This document shows positions 17,126 to 25,373 of a DNA stretch of 64,000 bases, piece after piece. The stretch is from contig JAKLJP010000008.1 in NCBI GenBank assembly GCA_023151115.1, forward strand, positions 183,966-247,965, in the 5' to 3' direction. The DNA comes from Anaerolineae bacterium. Its GTDB lineage: Bacteria; Chloroflexota; Anaerolineae; 4572-78; J111. A program made the position numbers and the translations under genes. The notes under the pieces are model-generated. The model was given only the letters and a program-made list of their open reading frames with translations. It ran no database searches and was not told the DNA's origin. Within the stretch, counting starts at the first letter, position 1, and every line of letters begins with the position of its first letter.

Positions 17126-19072
17126 TCACGGCGCTTGCACCTGGATGTTAGACAGCCGGACATGATCGCTCTTAAAAACACCGGCCTCGTCCAATATTTG
17201 TAACCGCTGACCATTCTCAGCTTCATAAAAACCAAGTAACAAATCATACTTGCCGGGGGGTAGCTCACGCGGCAAGGAAAAGGTGTGCCGGTCAACAATC
17301 GTTTCTCCCGGCTGCCAGTAAGGCGTGGGGTAGAAACCATCCTGGGGCTTGCTGTCGCCCTGGGCTATAATTGTATTGCTCAGCGGATCAACCAGTTGCG
17401 CAAACACGGTAAAGTCAACTGCAAGGGGGGCTTTGGCTTGCCAAACAAGGGTCAGTTTGACCTCACTGCCCGGCTGAAGGGGCTGGTTGAGATGATAGCC
17501 GGTCAGCTCGATCTGCCGATTAAAATCCACCCCCAGTGGTTGAACCTCTGCTGTTGGCGCAGTGGCGGGCTGCACCTTAACTCCAACCCGCCGACTGAAC
17601 AGCACCAATGGCGCGTCCAGCGCCGGGAAATGAAAGTAGTGGCGGGGGGCATAATTTTTCTGGAACCAGTCCGACGCCTGGATTTCGGGCAGCCAGGTAT
17701 AGCCGATTAAGAGCAAATCCGGCTGGTAATGGCGGATAGCGTAGCCAAAATCGCCTTTGGCAATATGAGGCGCCACATCGGGTTGGGCCAGGCCGACAAT
17801 ATCAATAATCTGGCGGCGCGACCAGTAGCCCAGGTGTCCGATGTCAATGGTTGCTAGCTTGGCCGAAGCACTCGTATTCTGCCCAATCCAACGGCCCATG
17901 CTGGGATAGACTCGCGCCTTCCAATTAGGATGACCGGCGACAATTTTGGCCGAAACGGGGTAAAGCACTGCCAGCAACAGCGCAATCAAGAGAACTGCCG
18001 ATGCCCCTGAAACCCACTCGATTTTTTTTCTCGCCCCTTGCGTACCGCCGGCTTCGCGTTGCCGGCCTCCCGTTGCCCAATCCATCCCTTCGACCACGGC
18101 CTGGATGCCCCGAGCGGTTAGCAAAGCCGCGCCGGGCATCAACGGAGCGTAATACCACTCGGCGGTGGGTACACCCAGGGCCACAAAGACGGTGATATAC
18201 AACCCATCGCGGGCCAGCATAATCAACCAGACTCGCTCCTGCCGCAAAATAGGGATTAAGGCCACTGCCATCAATATGGGGAAAAGATAAAACACCGGGT
18301 AATATGAAACGTTGAGCCACTCCTCCCAGTAGGCCCAGAAACCGTCGGCAAAACGTTGGCCCAGCCAGTTGAACTCCCCCTGCGCGGCTTTGGCTTGCAG
18401 CGTCGCCGGAAACGGCGAGCCATAATAAAGCAGCGCAAACAGGTACCAGCCGGCCGGGATGGCTATCGCCGGAAGTATCAACTGCCAGCGCAGCCGCCGC
18501 ATCGCTAGAAAATCGTAGCTGAGCATACACGCGCCCAACAGCACGGCGTCGCCTCTGACCCAGGCCGTCAGCCCGACCAGCATCCCCGCCCAGGGCCAAC
18601 GACGGGCCGCATAGGCGTCGAGCGAGGCCAAAATCATGGCAACGTATAGATAACTCTCCATGCTAAAGGCAATGATGAGCAGAGGAGCCAAAATCAAAAG
18701 CAAGGCCCCACCCAGGCCAGTGATACGTCCACTGAGACGCCGGCCCAAGTCATAAGCCAGCACCGGAATCACCCCGGCCAGGACAAGATTCAAAACGAGG
18801 GCCGCTCTGGGCGCTGAACCGGCCAGCCACACACCGGGGACTAAAATGAGGCTATAAAGCGGGGTGGTGGTGACCTGTACCCGCTCGCCAAGGTTGTAAA
18901 CAAAACCGCGCCCGTAGGCCAGGTTCTCGGCCACACGGAAGGTAATCATGGCATCGTCGAGGAGAATACGGCTGGCCCATAATCCTACCCCCAGACCGGC
19001 CAGGGCCAGGATGACCATCGAGGCAACGTCTCGGTGATGCCCCTTTATCCAGGTTCTAAATTTTTCAATCAA
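17126..19072 (-). CDS. PMT/GT39-like multi-spanning glycosyltransferase
   Basis: A 648-residue integral membrane protein resembling the ArnT/PMT_2 GT-C fold, which moves sugars from polyprenyl carriers onto lipids or proteins outside the membrane. The first external loop carries paired acidic residues (RILLDDAMITFRVAENLAYG), the expected catalytic site. About ten membrane helices cover residues 15-370. A soluble C-terminal half (SMGRWIGQNTSASAKLATIDIGHLGYWS, then a beta domain with FSLPRELPPGKYDLLLGFYEAENG) follows, as in Chloroflexota homologues. Acceptor and donor cannot be read from the sequence. It stands alone and is flanked by repeats at its 3' end. Confidence 0.82.
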   Translation of the reverse strand: MIEKFRTWIKGHHRDVASMVILALAGLGVGLWASRILLDDAMITFRVAENLAYGRGFVYNLGERVQVTTTPLYSLILVPGVWLAGSAPRAALVLNLVLAGVIPVLAYDLGRRLSGRITGLGGALLLILAPLLIIAFSMESYLYVAMILASLDAYAARRWPWAGMLVGLTAWVRGDAVLLGACMLSYDFLAMRRLRWQLILPAIAIPAGWYLFALLYYGSPFPATLQAKAAQGEFNWLGQRFADGFWAYWEEWLNVSYYPVFYLFPILMAVALIPILRQERVWLIMLARDGLYITVFVALGVPTAEWYYAPLMPGAALLTARGIQAVVEGMDWATGGRQREAGGTQGARKKIEWVSGASAVLLIALLLAVLYPVSAKIVAGHPNWKARVYPSMGRWIGQNTSASAKLATIDIGHLGYWSRRQIIDIVGLAQPDVAPHIAKGDFGYAIRHYQPDLLLIGYTWLPEIQASDWFQKNYAPRHYFHFPALDAPLVLFSRRVGVKVQPATAPTAEVQPLGVDFNRQIELTGYHLNQPLQPGSEVKLTLVWQAKAPLAVDFTVFAQLVDPLSNTIIAQGDSKPQDGFYPTPYWQPGETIVDRHTFSLPRELPPGKYDLLLGFYEAENGQRLQILDEAGVFKSDHVRLSNIQVQAP

Positions 19073-19188
19073 GGTGAATAAGTTCGCTCTATTGAAAGAA
19101 TGGACGGCCTATCAAACCATAAAAAAAGCAACTTGTCAAGTTGCCCTGATTATGACAAGCCAGTTTTCAAAATTATGTCAAATACATG

Positions 19189-19217
19189 TTGCCAATAATT
19201 CCAGAACTTGATATAAT
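19189..19217 (+). promoter_or_regulatory. Candidate promoter of the LysM gene
   Basis: TTGCCA (19189-19194), an exact 17-bp spacer and TATAAT (19212-19217). The gene start is 154 bp downstream, leaving a leader of roughly 147 nt. Confidence 0.7.
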
Positions 19218-19223
19218 GCTTTT

Positions 19224-19370
19224 ACATAATTGCTTGACATAGTAAAAGAGAGATTACTAGGTTGAGCTTTAACTCCTGGCTGAGAGGAGGGGTTGCATGT
19301 AAGAATCAGGCAATTTTTGGCAATAGACTTGGGATGCGCTAAATTGTTGTTAATGCATAGGAGAATTGAA
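19224..19370 (+). other. Long untranslated leader of the LysM gene
   Basis: About 147 nt between the predicted transcription start and the ATG. It contains short complementary segments (for example ACTCCT against AGGAGG, and AATTTTTGGC with GGCAATTTTT flanks). It was compared by memory with the c-di-AMP (ydaO) riboswitch because those often precede wall genes. The opening is loosely similar, but the conserved 3' part is missing, so no riboswitch is called. Confidence 0.35.
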
Positions 19371-19856
19371 ATGAAAAAGTACGTTGCGATTATTGCTACA
19401 CTCGTGTTATTGCTGCTGGTCTTTGCGCCGGCCACCTACGCCCAGGAAGCGGATGCCCAGGGCGGCTACGGCGGTGGCTATTACGGCGGCGGCTGGGGTG
19501 ATGGCGGCTGGGGTGGCGGCTGGTACGGCTGCCGAGGAACTTGCTATCGCGTCCGCTACGGCGATACCCTGTTCAGCATTGGCCGCCGCTTTGGGGTTCA
19601 TCCCTGGGAAATTGCCCGCGCCAACGGCCTGCGCAACCCCAACTGGATTTATGCCGGCCAGTGGCTATTTATTCCGCCCGTCCGCTATCCGTATCCATAC
19701 GGTAGCAACCCAGCCGGGTACTATGGCGGCTGCGGTGGCTATGGCGGTTGCGGTTATGACGGGTACGGCGGCTGGGGCTATGATGGCTATTATGGTGGCG
19801 GAGGCCATCACGGTGGTCATGGCGGCGGCTACGACGACGGATATAGCGGCTACTAA
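19371..19856 (+). CDS. Secreted Gly/Tyr-rich LysM protein
   Basis: A 161-residue exported wall protein. The signal peptide (KKYVAIIATLVLLLLVFAPATYA, cut before QEA) is followed by a Gly/Tyr/Trp-rich stretch. A single LysM domain (about residues 58-103: CYRVRYGDTLFSIGRRFGVHPWEIARANGL) should bind N-acetylglucosamine in peptidoglycan. A second Gly/Tyr/His-rich tail with cysteines (GGCGGYGGCGYDGYGG) and HHGGHGGG may bind metal or self-assemble. The ATG at 19371 follows ATAGGAGA; an in-frame upstream extension lacks a signal. A strong terminator follows, making it a single-gene unit. Confidence 0.88.
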   Translation: MKKYVAIIATLVLLLLVFAPATYAQEADAQGGYGGGYYGGGWGDGGWGGGWYGCRGTCYRVRYGDTLFSIGRRFGVHPWEIARANGLRNPNWIYAGQWLFIPPVRYPYPYGSNPAGYYGGCGGYGGCGYDGYGGWGYDGYYGGGGHHGGHGGGYDDGYSGY

Positions 19857-19881
19857 GCCGATTAATAGAATAAAGCTTTAC

Positions 19882-19915
19882 AAAAAAGCCTCGTTGCTAC
19901 AACGGGGCTTTTTTG
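19882..19915 (+). terminator. Terminator of the LysM gene
   Basis: AAAAAAGCC-CGTTG/CAACG-GGCTTTTTT forms a long stem with a T-tract 26 bp after the stop codon. Confidence 0.9.
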
Positions 19916-19967
19916 CTTATTAAGCTGACCGGCGTAAGAAGTGGTCAGAATTATGGAGAGATGGTAT

Positions 19968-20087
19968 ACTAACTTGGCTCATGTTAAGTACTAGTGCAAA
20001 GCAGGCCGGGCTCCCACGCCCGGCCCTCGGCGGCGTGGGAGCCGCCTCCGCTAAATTGCACTTGTTCTATACATGAGCCACGAACTT
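19968..20087. repeat. Family B miniature element, copy B1
   Basis: A 104-bp element (19976-20079) with mirrored ends GGCTCATGT and ACATGAGCC extending about 24 bp (GTGCAA/TTGCAC inside). The 8-bp flanks ACTAACTT (19968-19975) and ACGAACTT (20080-20087) match in seven positions, as expected of an aged target duplication. The core is a GC-rich palindrome (GGGCTCCCACGCC). Confidence 0.85.
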
Positions 20088-20128
20088 TATGGCTCTTTCG
20101 GAATTCAGGGGGGCAGCGGTAAGGTGAT

Positions 20129-20170
20129 GCGTGATACGTGATTAGGATCATCACGTATCACGTATCACGC
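20129..20170. repeat. Word-built hairpin before the effector-associated gene
   Basis: GCGTGATACGTGAT is followed after seven bases by its mirror ATCACGTATCACG repeated with one extra word. A similar hairpin with the same words lies at 36096-36147. Confidence 0.65.
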
Positions 20171-20233
20171 CCAAACCCCACGAAATCCTGGAGCACCAAC
20201 TTTATACCCCAGCCATTGAACCAGGAGGTTCCC

Positions 20234-20725
20234 GTGAGTCAGCCGGCCTACCATATCAGAGCTATTCGAAAATTGTTAACTGCCGCCTTTGAAACGGATG
20301 AAGGTCTCCGCCAGTTCTGCACCGATTTTCCCGAACTACGACCTGTGACCGAACGCTTTTCTAGCGGTATGGGCAAAGACCAGATGATTCAGCGACTTAT
20401 CGAATACTGCGAGAGTAAAGTGCTGACGATGCGGTTACTTGAGTTGGTTGAGGAAGATAACCCTGCGGCCTATGCTAAATTCGAGACGGAAATTTTTGGC
20501 AAAACACCGGCTAAACCTTCTTTACCCTCTGTCAACCCGAATGTTATAGGCGATGAAAATGAATTCCTCCAAAAATTGATTACCGAGAAGACGCGCTATC
20601 TGCAAACATTGCAATTGCAAGCAGCCAAGTTTGGCATTTCTGTGCCGGTTCACATCGCCATAGAAATTGAAGATTTGGAAAAAGAGATTGCCAATCTAAA
20701 GCAACAACTGGCCGAAAAACGTTAA
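20234..20725 (+). CDS. Effector-associated-domain (EAD-like) coiled-coil protein
   Basis: A 163-residue protein. Residues about 5-80 (IRKLLTAAFETDEGLRQFC...FSSGMGKDQMIQRLIEYCES) resemble the small helical effector-associated adaptor domains that bring together ATPases and effectors in bacterial conflict and signalling systems. Residues about 105-160 (FLQKLITEKTRYLQTLQLQAAKFG...IEDLEKEIANLKQQL) form a coiled-coil module seen beside such domains. No enzyme domain is present, so it could be an adaptor or an orphan partner. The start is a GTG with perfect AGGAGG at 20223-20228; the upstream frame is repeat DNA. The next gene begins 38 bases later, probably in the same operon. No EAD partner is visible nearby. 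Confidence 0.68.
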   Translation: MSQPAYHIRAIRKLLTAAFETDEGLRQFCTDFPELRPVTERFSSGMGKDQMIQRLIEYCESKVLTMRLLELVEEDNPAAYAKFETEIFGKTPAKPSLPSVNPNVIGDENEFLQKLITEKTRYLQTLQLQAAKFGISVPVHIAIEIEDLEKEIANLKQQLAEKR

Positions 20726-20763
20726 ACGTTAAACGTTGAACGTTGAGGAGCGATGCTATCGTT

Positions 20764-23496
20764 ATGAGTTTGCCAACTCGACTGCGCTTGTGGACCATCG
20801 TTATTATTGTCGGCGTGATTTATTTGTTGGCCCAGTTTGGCGTCGGCCTTTACACCGATTACCTCTGGTTTCAGCATCTCAAGCTGGATGGCGTCTTTTT
20901 GACCGGCCTGTGGGCGCAGGTGGGGGTGGGTTTGGCGGTGGCCGGGCCGGTAGTGGCCTTGTTCTGGCTCAATGTTTTTATCGCCCGCTGGCAGTCGGTG
21001 CAAAATGTCCTTTTTTTTAGTGATGAAACGCTGGTGGCCCAACGCTTTATTGTCTGGCTTGCCTGGGCCGCCGGTCTGGTGCTCGGCTGGCTGGTGGCGG
21101 TAGGGGCCTCTAACGATTGGCTGCTATTTCTGCGGTTTCTCAACCGCCAACCCTTCGACCTGGCCGACCCTATTTTTAATATGGATGTCGGCTTTTATAT
21201 ATTTAGTCTGCCGGTTTATCATTTTATCCAACGCTGGCTGGTGATTGCCCTCTTCCTGTCGCTGATCGGCGCGGCGACCATTTACGCCCTGGCCCAGCAG
21301 AACAACCTGGCCGAAGGCCGCCTGATTGTTTTGCCCCATGTCCAGTTGCACCTTTCCATTTTAGGCATCTTTATCTTTCTGGCTTTTGCCGTAGGGCACT
21401 GGCTGGATCGGTTCGACCTGATGTACTCAACGCGCGGAGTGGCCTTTGGGGCCAGCTACACCGACATCAATGTTGCCCTGCCGGCGTTGTGGGTAATGAT
21501 TGTTATTGCGCTGACTGCCGCCGGAATTTTGCTGGTCAATATCTTTTTGCGTCGAGCAGCCCTCAGTTTGCTGGCCGTGTTTATTTGGATTGTGACCGGG
21601 ATTGTCGGCGCGGGGTTTATTCCGGGGCTGGTCCAACGCTATGTGGTCGAACCCAATGAACTGGCCAGCGAAGCCCCCTATATTGAAAACAATATCCGCT
21701 TTACCAACCTGGCCTACGGCCTCGACCGGGTGCAGGAGCGCGACTTTACCGAAGTTGCGCCCCTTGCCCGCGAAACGCTGTCCAACAATGAAGCGACCCT
21801 GAAAAATATCCGGCTGTGGGATTATCGCCCCTTGCAGCAAACCTACCAGCAAATCCAGGCCATCCGCCTCTATTATCGCTTTCTTGACATTGACTTGGAT
21901 CGTTATACCATCAACAACGAAATTCGCCAGGTAGCCCTCGCCGCCCGTGAATTGGATGTCAGCCAGTTGCAGGACCCCACCTGGGTGACGCAGCGGTTGC
22001 AATTTACGCACGGCTACGGCGTGGTGGTCAACCCGGTTAACGAAGTCACCGGGGATGGGTTGCCCCAGTTGTGGGTTAAAGATTTGCCGCCCGAGTCGCC
22101 GGTGGGGTTGGACATCACCCGCCCCGAAATTTATCACGGCGAGGGCACGACCGACTATGTTTTTGTGCAAACCCAGGAGCGCGAGTTTAGTTATCCCAGC
22201 GGCGACCAGAACGTTTACACCAATTATGAAGGCAGCGGCGGCGTTGTGCTCGATAGCTATCTCAAGCGGCTGGCCTTTGCCCTGCGCCTGGCCGATGTGA
22301 ACATGCTGCTCAGCCAAGATTTTACCCCCACCAGCCGGGTGATGCTCTTTCGCAACATTGCCGACCGCGCCCGCCACATTGCGCCGTTTCTGCGCTACGA
22401 CAGCGACCCTTATCTTATTATCAGCCCCGACGGCCGGCTCTACTGGCTGCTCGACGCCTACACCACCTCGAACCTTTTTCCCTATGCGGAGCCGATTGGT
22501 GACCTCAACTACATTCGCAACTCGGTTAAAGTAGTAATTGACGCCTACAACGGGACGCCCACTTTTTATGTAGTTGATCCCGGCGACCCCTTAACCCAAG
22601 CTTACACCGCCATTTTCCCCGGCCTCTTTAGCCCACTGGCCGATATGCCCGACTGGCTGCGCGGGCATCTGCGCTACCCCGAAGACCTCTTCACTATCCA
22701 GGCCCGGCTGTTCCAAACCTACCACATGCGGGATGTCAACGTGTTTTATAACAAAGAAGATTTGTGGCAGACCCCCCTGGAAACCTTTGGCGGCAACACC
22801 CAACCGGTCGAACCCTACTACGTAGTCCTCCGCCTGCCCGGCGAAAACCGAGACGAATATGTGCTGACGCAGCCCTTTACCCCTAACAACAAGGACAATT
22901 TGATTGCCTGGCTGGCCGGACGTTCCGATGGCGAAAATTACGGCCAACTGGTCGTGTATCGCTTCCCCAAGCAGGAGTTGGTTTTTGGCCCGCTCCAAAT
23001 CGAGGGGCGTATTGACCAGGACCCCGAAATCTCAGCCCAGATTACCCTCTGGAACCAAAGCGGTTCGCAGGTAATTCGGGGCAACCTGTTGGTCCTGCCG
23101 ATAGACAACTCGCTGCTCTACGTCGAGCCGCTTTATCTTCAGGCAATCAATGGCCAGATCCCTGAACTCAAGCGGGTCATCGTCGTTTCCGGAGATCGGG
23201 TGGTTATGCGCGAGACGCTGGCCGAAGGCTTGCAGGCCCTCTTTGACGAGTCTGCGCCTGCGCCGCCTGTGACCGAAACCCCTGCTGAAACCGAGCCTGG
23301 CGTCGAGGCAACCCCCACCGTGCCCACCGACCCCCTGGCGGGTGATGACCTGAACCAACTTGCCATTACCGCCTCCAATCATTACGAGGCCGCCCAGAAA
23401 GCGCTTCAAAATGGCGATTGGGCCACCTACGGCGAGGAACTGGAAAAAATGAAAGCGGCCCTCGACGCCCTGGTTCGCCTGACCAGCGAGCAGTAG
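20764..23496 (+). CDS. UPF0182 family membrane protein
   Basis: A 910-residue protein of the UPF0182 (DUF UPF0182) family, of unknown function. About seven membrane helices fill residues 1-285 (LWTIVIIVGVIYLLAQFGVGLYTDYLWF; ALSLLAVFIWIVTGIVGAGFIPGLVQRYVVEPNELASE). A large external domain follows with the family signature RPEIYHGEGTTDYVFVQT, LNYIRNSVKVVIDAYNGTPTFYVVDP and VEPYYVVLRLPG. The C-terminus is an acidic Pro/Thr linker and a helical tail. The ATG at 20764 lies 13 bases after GAGGAG. The short spacer to the previous gene holds repeated AACGTT words. Length is normal for the family. Confidence 0.9.
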   Translation: MSLPTRLRLWTIVIIVGVIYLLAQFGVGLYTDYLWFQHLKLDGVFLTGLWAQVGVGLAVAGPVVALFWLNVFIARWQSVQNVLFFSDETLVAQRFIVWLAWAAGLVLGWLVAVGASNDWLLFLRFLNRQPFDLADPIFNMDVGFYIFSLPVYHFIQRWLVIALFLSLIGAATIYALAQQNNLAEGRLIVLPHVQLHLSILGIFIFLAFAVGHWLDRFDLMYSTRGVAFGASYTDINVALPALWVMIVIALTAAGILLVNIFLRRAALSLLAVFIWIVTGIVGAGFIPGLVQRYVVEPNELASEAPYIENNIRFTNLAYGLDRVQERDFTEVAPLARETLSNNEATLKNIRLWDYRPLQQTYQQIQAIRLYYRFLDIDLDRYTINNEIRQVALAARELDVSQLQDPTWVTQRLQFTHGYGVVVNPVNEVTGDGLPQLWVKDLPPESPVGLDITRPEIYHGEGTTDYVFVQTQEREFSYPSGDQNVYTNYEGSGGVVLDSYLKRLAFALRLADVNMLLSQDFTPTSRVMLFRNIADRARHIAPFLRYDSDPYLIISPDGRLYWLLDAYTTSNLFPYAEPIGDLNYIRNSVKVVIDAYNGTPTFYVVDPGDPLTQAYTAIFPGLFSPLADMPDWLRGHLRYPEDLFTIQARLFQTYHMRDVNVFYNKEDLWQTPLETFGGNTQPVEPYYVVLRLPGENRDEYVLTQPFTPNNKDNLIAWLAGRSDGENYGQLVVYRFPKQELVFGPLQIEGRIDQDPEISAQITLWNQSGSQVIRGNLLVLPIDNSLLYVEPLYLQAINGQIPELKRVIVVSGDRVVMRETLAEGLQALFDESAPAPPVTETPAETEPGVEATPTVPTDPLAGDDLNQLAITASNHYEAAQKALQNGDWATYGEELEKMKAALDALVRLTSEQ

Positions 23497-23514
23497 CGAT
23501 GGCTTGAGTTTGTG

Positions 23515-23534
23515 GTGACGACTTTAGTCGTCAC
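23515..23534. repeat. Perfect hairpin between convergent genes
   Basis: GTGACGACT-TT-AGTCGTCAC is a perfect inverted repeat between the UPF0182 stop and the TPR-lipoprotein stop. It lacks a T-tract, so a terminator role is uncertain. Confidence 0.6.
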
Positions 23535-23548
23535 TACGGTTCAAACCT

Positions 23549-24958
23549 TTACTCCGTTTTCAACCGCTGCAAATCTATCAAAGCTTTATCCCGGAAAATC
23601 CCCGATGTGTCCCAATCAACCACCCGTTGGTACTCGGCGGCGGCTTCCGTCATTCGCCCGCTGACTTCCAATTGGCGGGCTAGATGGTAGCGGGCGCTGA
23701 TTAAATCAGGGTTCAAAGCCAGGGCTTGACGCAGGGCCGCCTCGCCTCCCTCTGGTGCGCCGGTCAGAAACTGCATCCAGCCCAGCAGGTCATACGCCTC
23801 GGCATTGTTTTTATCCGTTTCGATAATCGTCTCGGCCACTGGAATGCCTCCCTCGGCCATATTGTAGCCCCAATTGGCATAAAATTGAGCTTGCAATAGC
23901 CGGAACCGGAGGTCATCTTCAGACACCTGCACCGCCGCCTGATACCAGATTTCGGCGGTGGAGAGTTCGCCTTTTTGGGCTTTAGTTTCGGCCATTTCGG
24001 CATAAAAGGCGGCATTATCAGGGGCCAGGGTGACGGCTTGGTGGAAGGAAGCTTCGGCGGCCTTCAACGCGCCCTGCTGGCGCAAATAGAGACCTTCAAA
24101 ATACAGCGGCAATGCCGATTCAGGGTCTGCTTGTTGGGCTTGTTCAAAAAGATCGAGCGCGGGCCAACCTACCTGCGTTCGGGCATAACCCAAAAAAGCC
24201 AGTGTTTCGGCATCGTTAGAGCCTTGTTCCTGGGCGACGGTTAATGCGTGAATGGCTAAGGGCCACACCTGGGCCTGGGCCAAGGCGATGCCGGTAGCTT
24301 TGGCTACCTCGGTCGGGGGCGTTTCCTTATCGAATGGCTCCAGGGTTGCCAAAAGATAATCCCGCCGGCTTGCCAGTTCGCCCTCTGCGGGCATAGCCTG
24401 CAAATATGCCATTGCCTTAGCCCAATCCGTCGGTGATGTCAACGCTGCCAGATACCACTGCGCTTCCGGGTCCGGCTGCCGGTGCTGCTGCTCCAGAAAA
24501 GCCTCTCTGGCCGCCTCAAAATCAAACAGGGCCAGATAAGTCCGGCCCAGGCCGGTCCAGACCTTTGGCGCAGAAGGGGTGATGGCGGCGGCTTCCTGCC
24601 ACAAATCAAGCGCCTCGCGCAGGCGATCTTGGTAGTAGAGCGTCTCGGCCAGCCCGGCCAGAGGGGGACCCTGCCTGGGGGCGCGAGCCAGGGCGCGGTT
24701 AAAAGCGTCCTCCGCCAGCAGCCAGCGCCGCTGGGCCAGGTAAATCTGGCCGATTTTTAGCAAAGGTTCAGGTCGATCAGGGTAAGTCTGAGCCGCTTCT
24801 TCCAGTACGGTAGCTGCTTCTGTGTAGCGCCGTTCAATGAGCAGCGGCTCGGCTCGGCTCATCAGGCTGGCCAATGAAGCGGGTTGAGGTTTGGGCGTAC
24901 ACGACAGCCCGGCGACCAGCAAAAGAATTATCCATCCTGGCAGAAATTTATTGAACAT
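23549..24958 (-). CDS. TPR-repeat lipoprotein
   Basis: A 469-residue exported protein. The N-terminus (FLPGWIILLLVAGLSC) is a lipoprotein-like signal ending in a lone cysteine, so it is likely anchored outside the membrane. About ten tetratricopeptide repeats fill the rest (for example AEPLLIERRYTEAATVLEEAAQTYP and APKVWTGLGRTYLALFDFEAAREAF), forming a superhelix for protein binding. No catalytic domain is visible. It is convergent with UPF0182 and has a family B element 2 bp upstream of its start, so that element may contain or displace its promoter. The partner is unknown. Confidence 0.85.
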   Translation of the reverse strand: MFNKFLPGWIILLLVAGLSCTPKPQPASLASLMSRAEPLLIERRYTEAATVLEEAAQTYPDRPEPLLKIGQIYLAQRRWLLAEDAFNRALARAPRQGPPLAGLAETLYYQDRLREALDLWQEAAAITPSAPKVWTGLGRTYLALFDFEAAREAFLEQQHRQPDPEAQWYLAALTSPTDWAKAMAYLQAMPAEGELASRRDYLLATLEPFDKETPPTEVAKATGIALAQAQVWPLAIHALTVAQEQGSNDAETLAFLGYARTQVGWPALDLFEQAQQADPESALPLYFEGLYLRQQGALKAAEASFHQAVTLAPDNAAFYAEMAETKAQKGELSTAEIWYQAAVQVSEDDLRFRLLQAQFYANWGYNMAEGGIPVAETIIETDKNNAEAYDLLGWMQFLTGAPEGGEAALRQALALNPDLISARYHLARQLEVSGRMTEAAAEYQRVVDWDTSGIFRDKALIDLQRLKTE

Positions 24959-24960
24959 AA

Positions 24961-25080
24961 ATTTTTGAGGCTCATGTTAAGTACTAGTGCAAAGCAAGCC
25001 GGGCTCCCACGCCCGGCCCTCGGCGGCGTGGGAGCCGCCTCTGCTAAATTGCACTTGTTCTATACATGAGCCATTTTTGA
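24961..25080. repeat. Family B miniature element, copy B2 with exact 8-bp duplication
   Basis: Element 24969-25072 (104 bp) with ends GGCTCATGT and ACATGAGCC is flanked by identical ATTTTTGA at 24961-24968 and 25073-25080. This is the clearest proof that family B inserts with an 8-bp duplication. Confidence 0.92.
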
Positions 25081-25157
25081 AATGTCAGACCTTATTGTTG
25101 CCAGAGGCATTATAACACAAAGCCCATTCGAGACTGAAGCATCAAGGCCTATTTGCT

Positions 25158-25250
25158 CAACCGCTGTCGCAGGGAGAAATCCTCGATACCTTACTTTTAA
25201 GTGTTGTGTCCTGGGGATTTCTCGCTCCTTCGTCGCTCGAAATAACATGA
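25158..25250. repeat. Family C palindromic repeat, copy C2
   Basis: CGCAGGGAGAAATCCTCGATACC...GGGGATTTCTCGCTCCTTCG is close to copy C4 at 57428-57523. The left end is degraded and the right end is CGAAATAACATGAGCC. Confidence 0.6.
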
Positions 25251-25290
25251 GCCTGAGTAGCAACCTTAAATCTAAAAAGGCGCAGCAGTG

Positions 25291-25319
25291 TTGAACTTTT
25301 ATGATGATTATGTTATGAT
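25291..25319 (+). promoter_or_regulatory. Candidate promoter of the cell-surface protein gene
   Basis: TTGAAC (25291-25296), an exact 17-bp spacer and TATGAT (25314-25319) lie 54 bp before the ATG at 25374. Confidence 0.65.
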
Positions 25320-25373
25320 ACAAGTGGTTTCGGCTGCCATATTATGTTTTGCCATAACCGAGGAGAATACCTG

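Noticed and set aside
19224..19370. c-di-AMP (ydaO) riboswitch before the LysM gene
   Set aside because: The opening is loosely similar, but the conserved downstream segments and P1 closure are missing.
19189..20233. CRISPR array from recurring short repeats
   Set aside because: The repeats are palindromic elements scattered singly, without regular spacers, and no cas genes are present.
21427..22377. A 316-residue minus-strand open frame
   Set aside because: Antisense to the UPF0182 gene, low-complexity Gly/Ala/His composition and no ribosome-binding site or motif.
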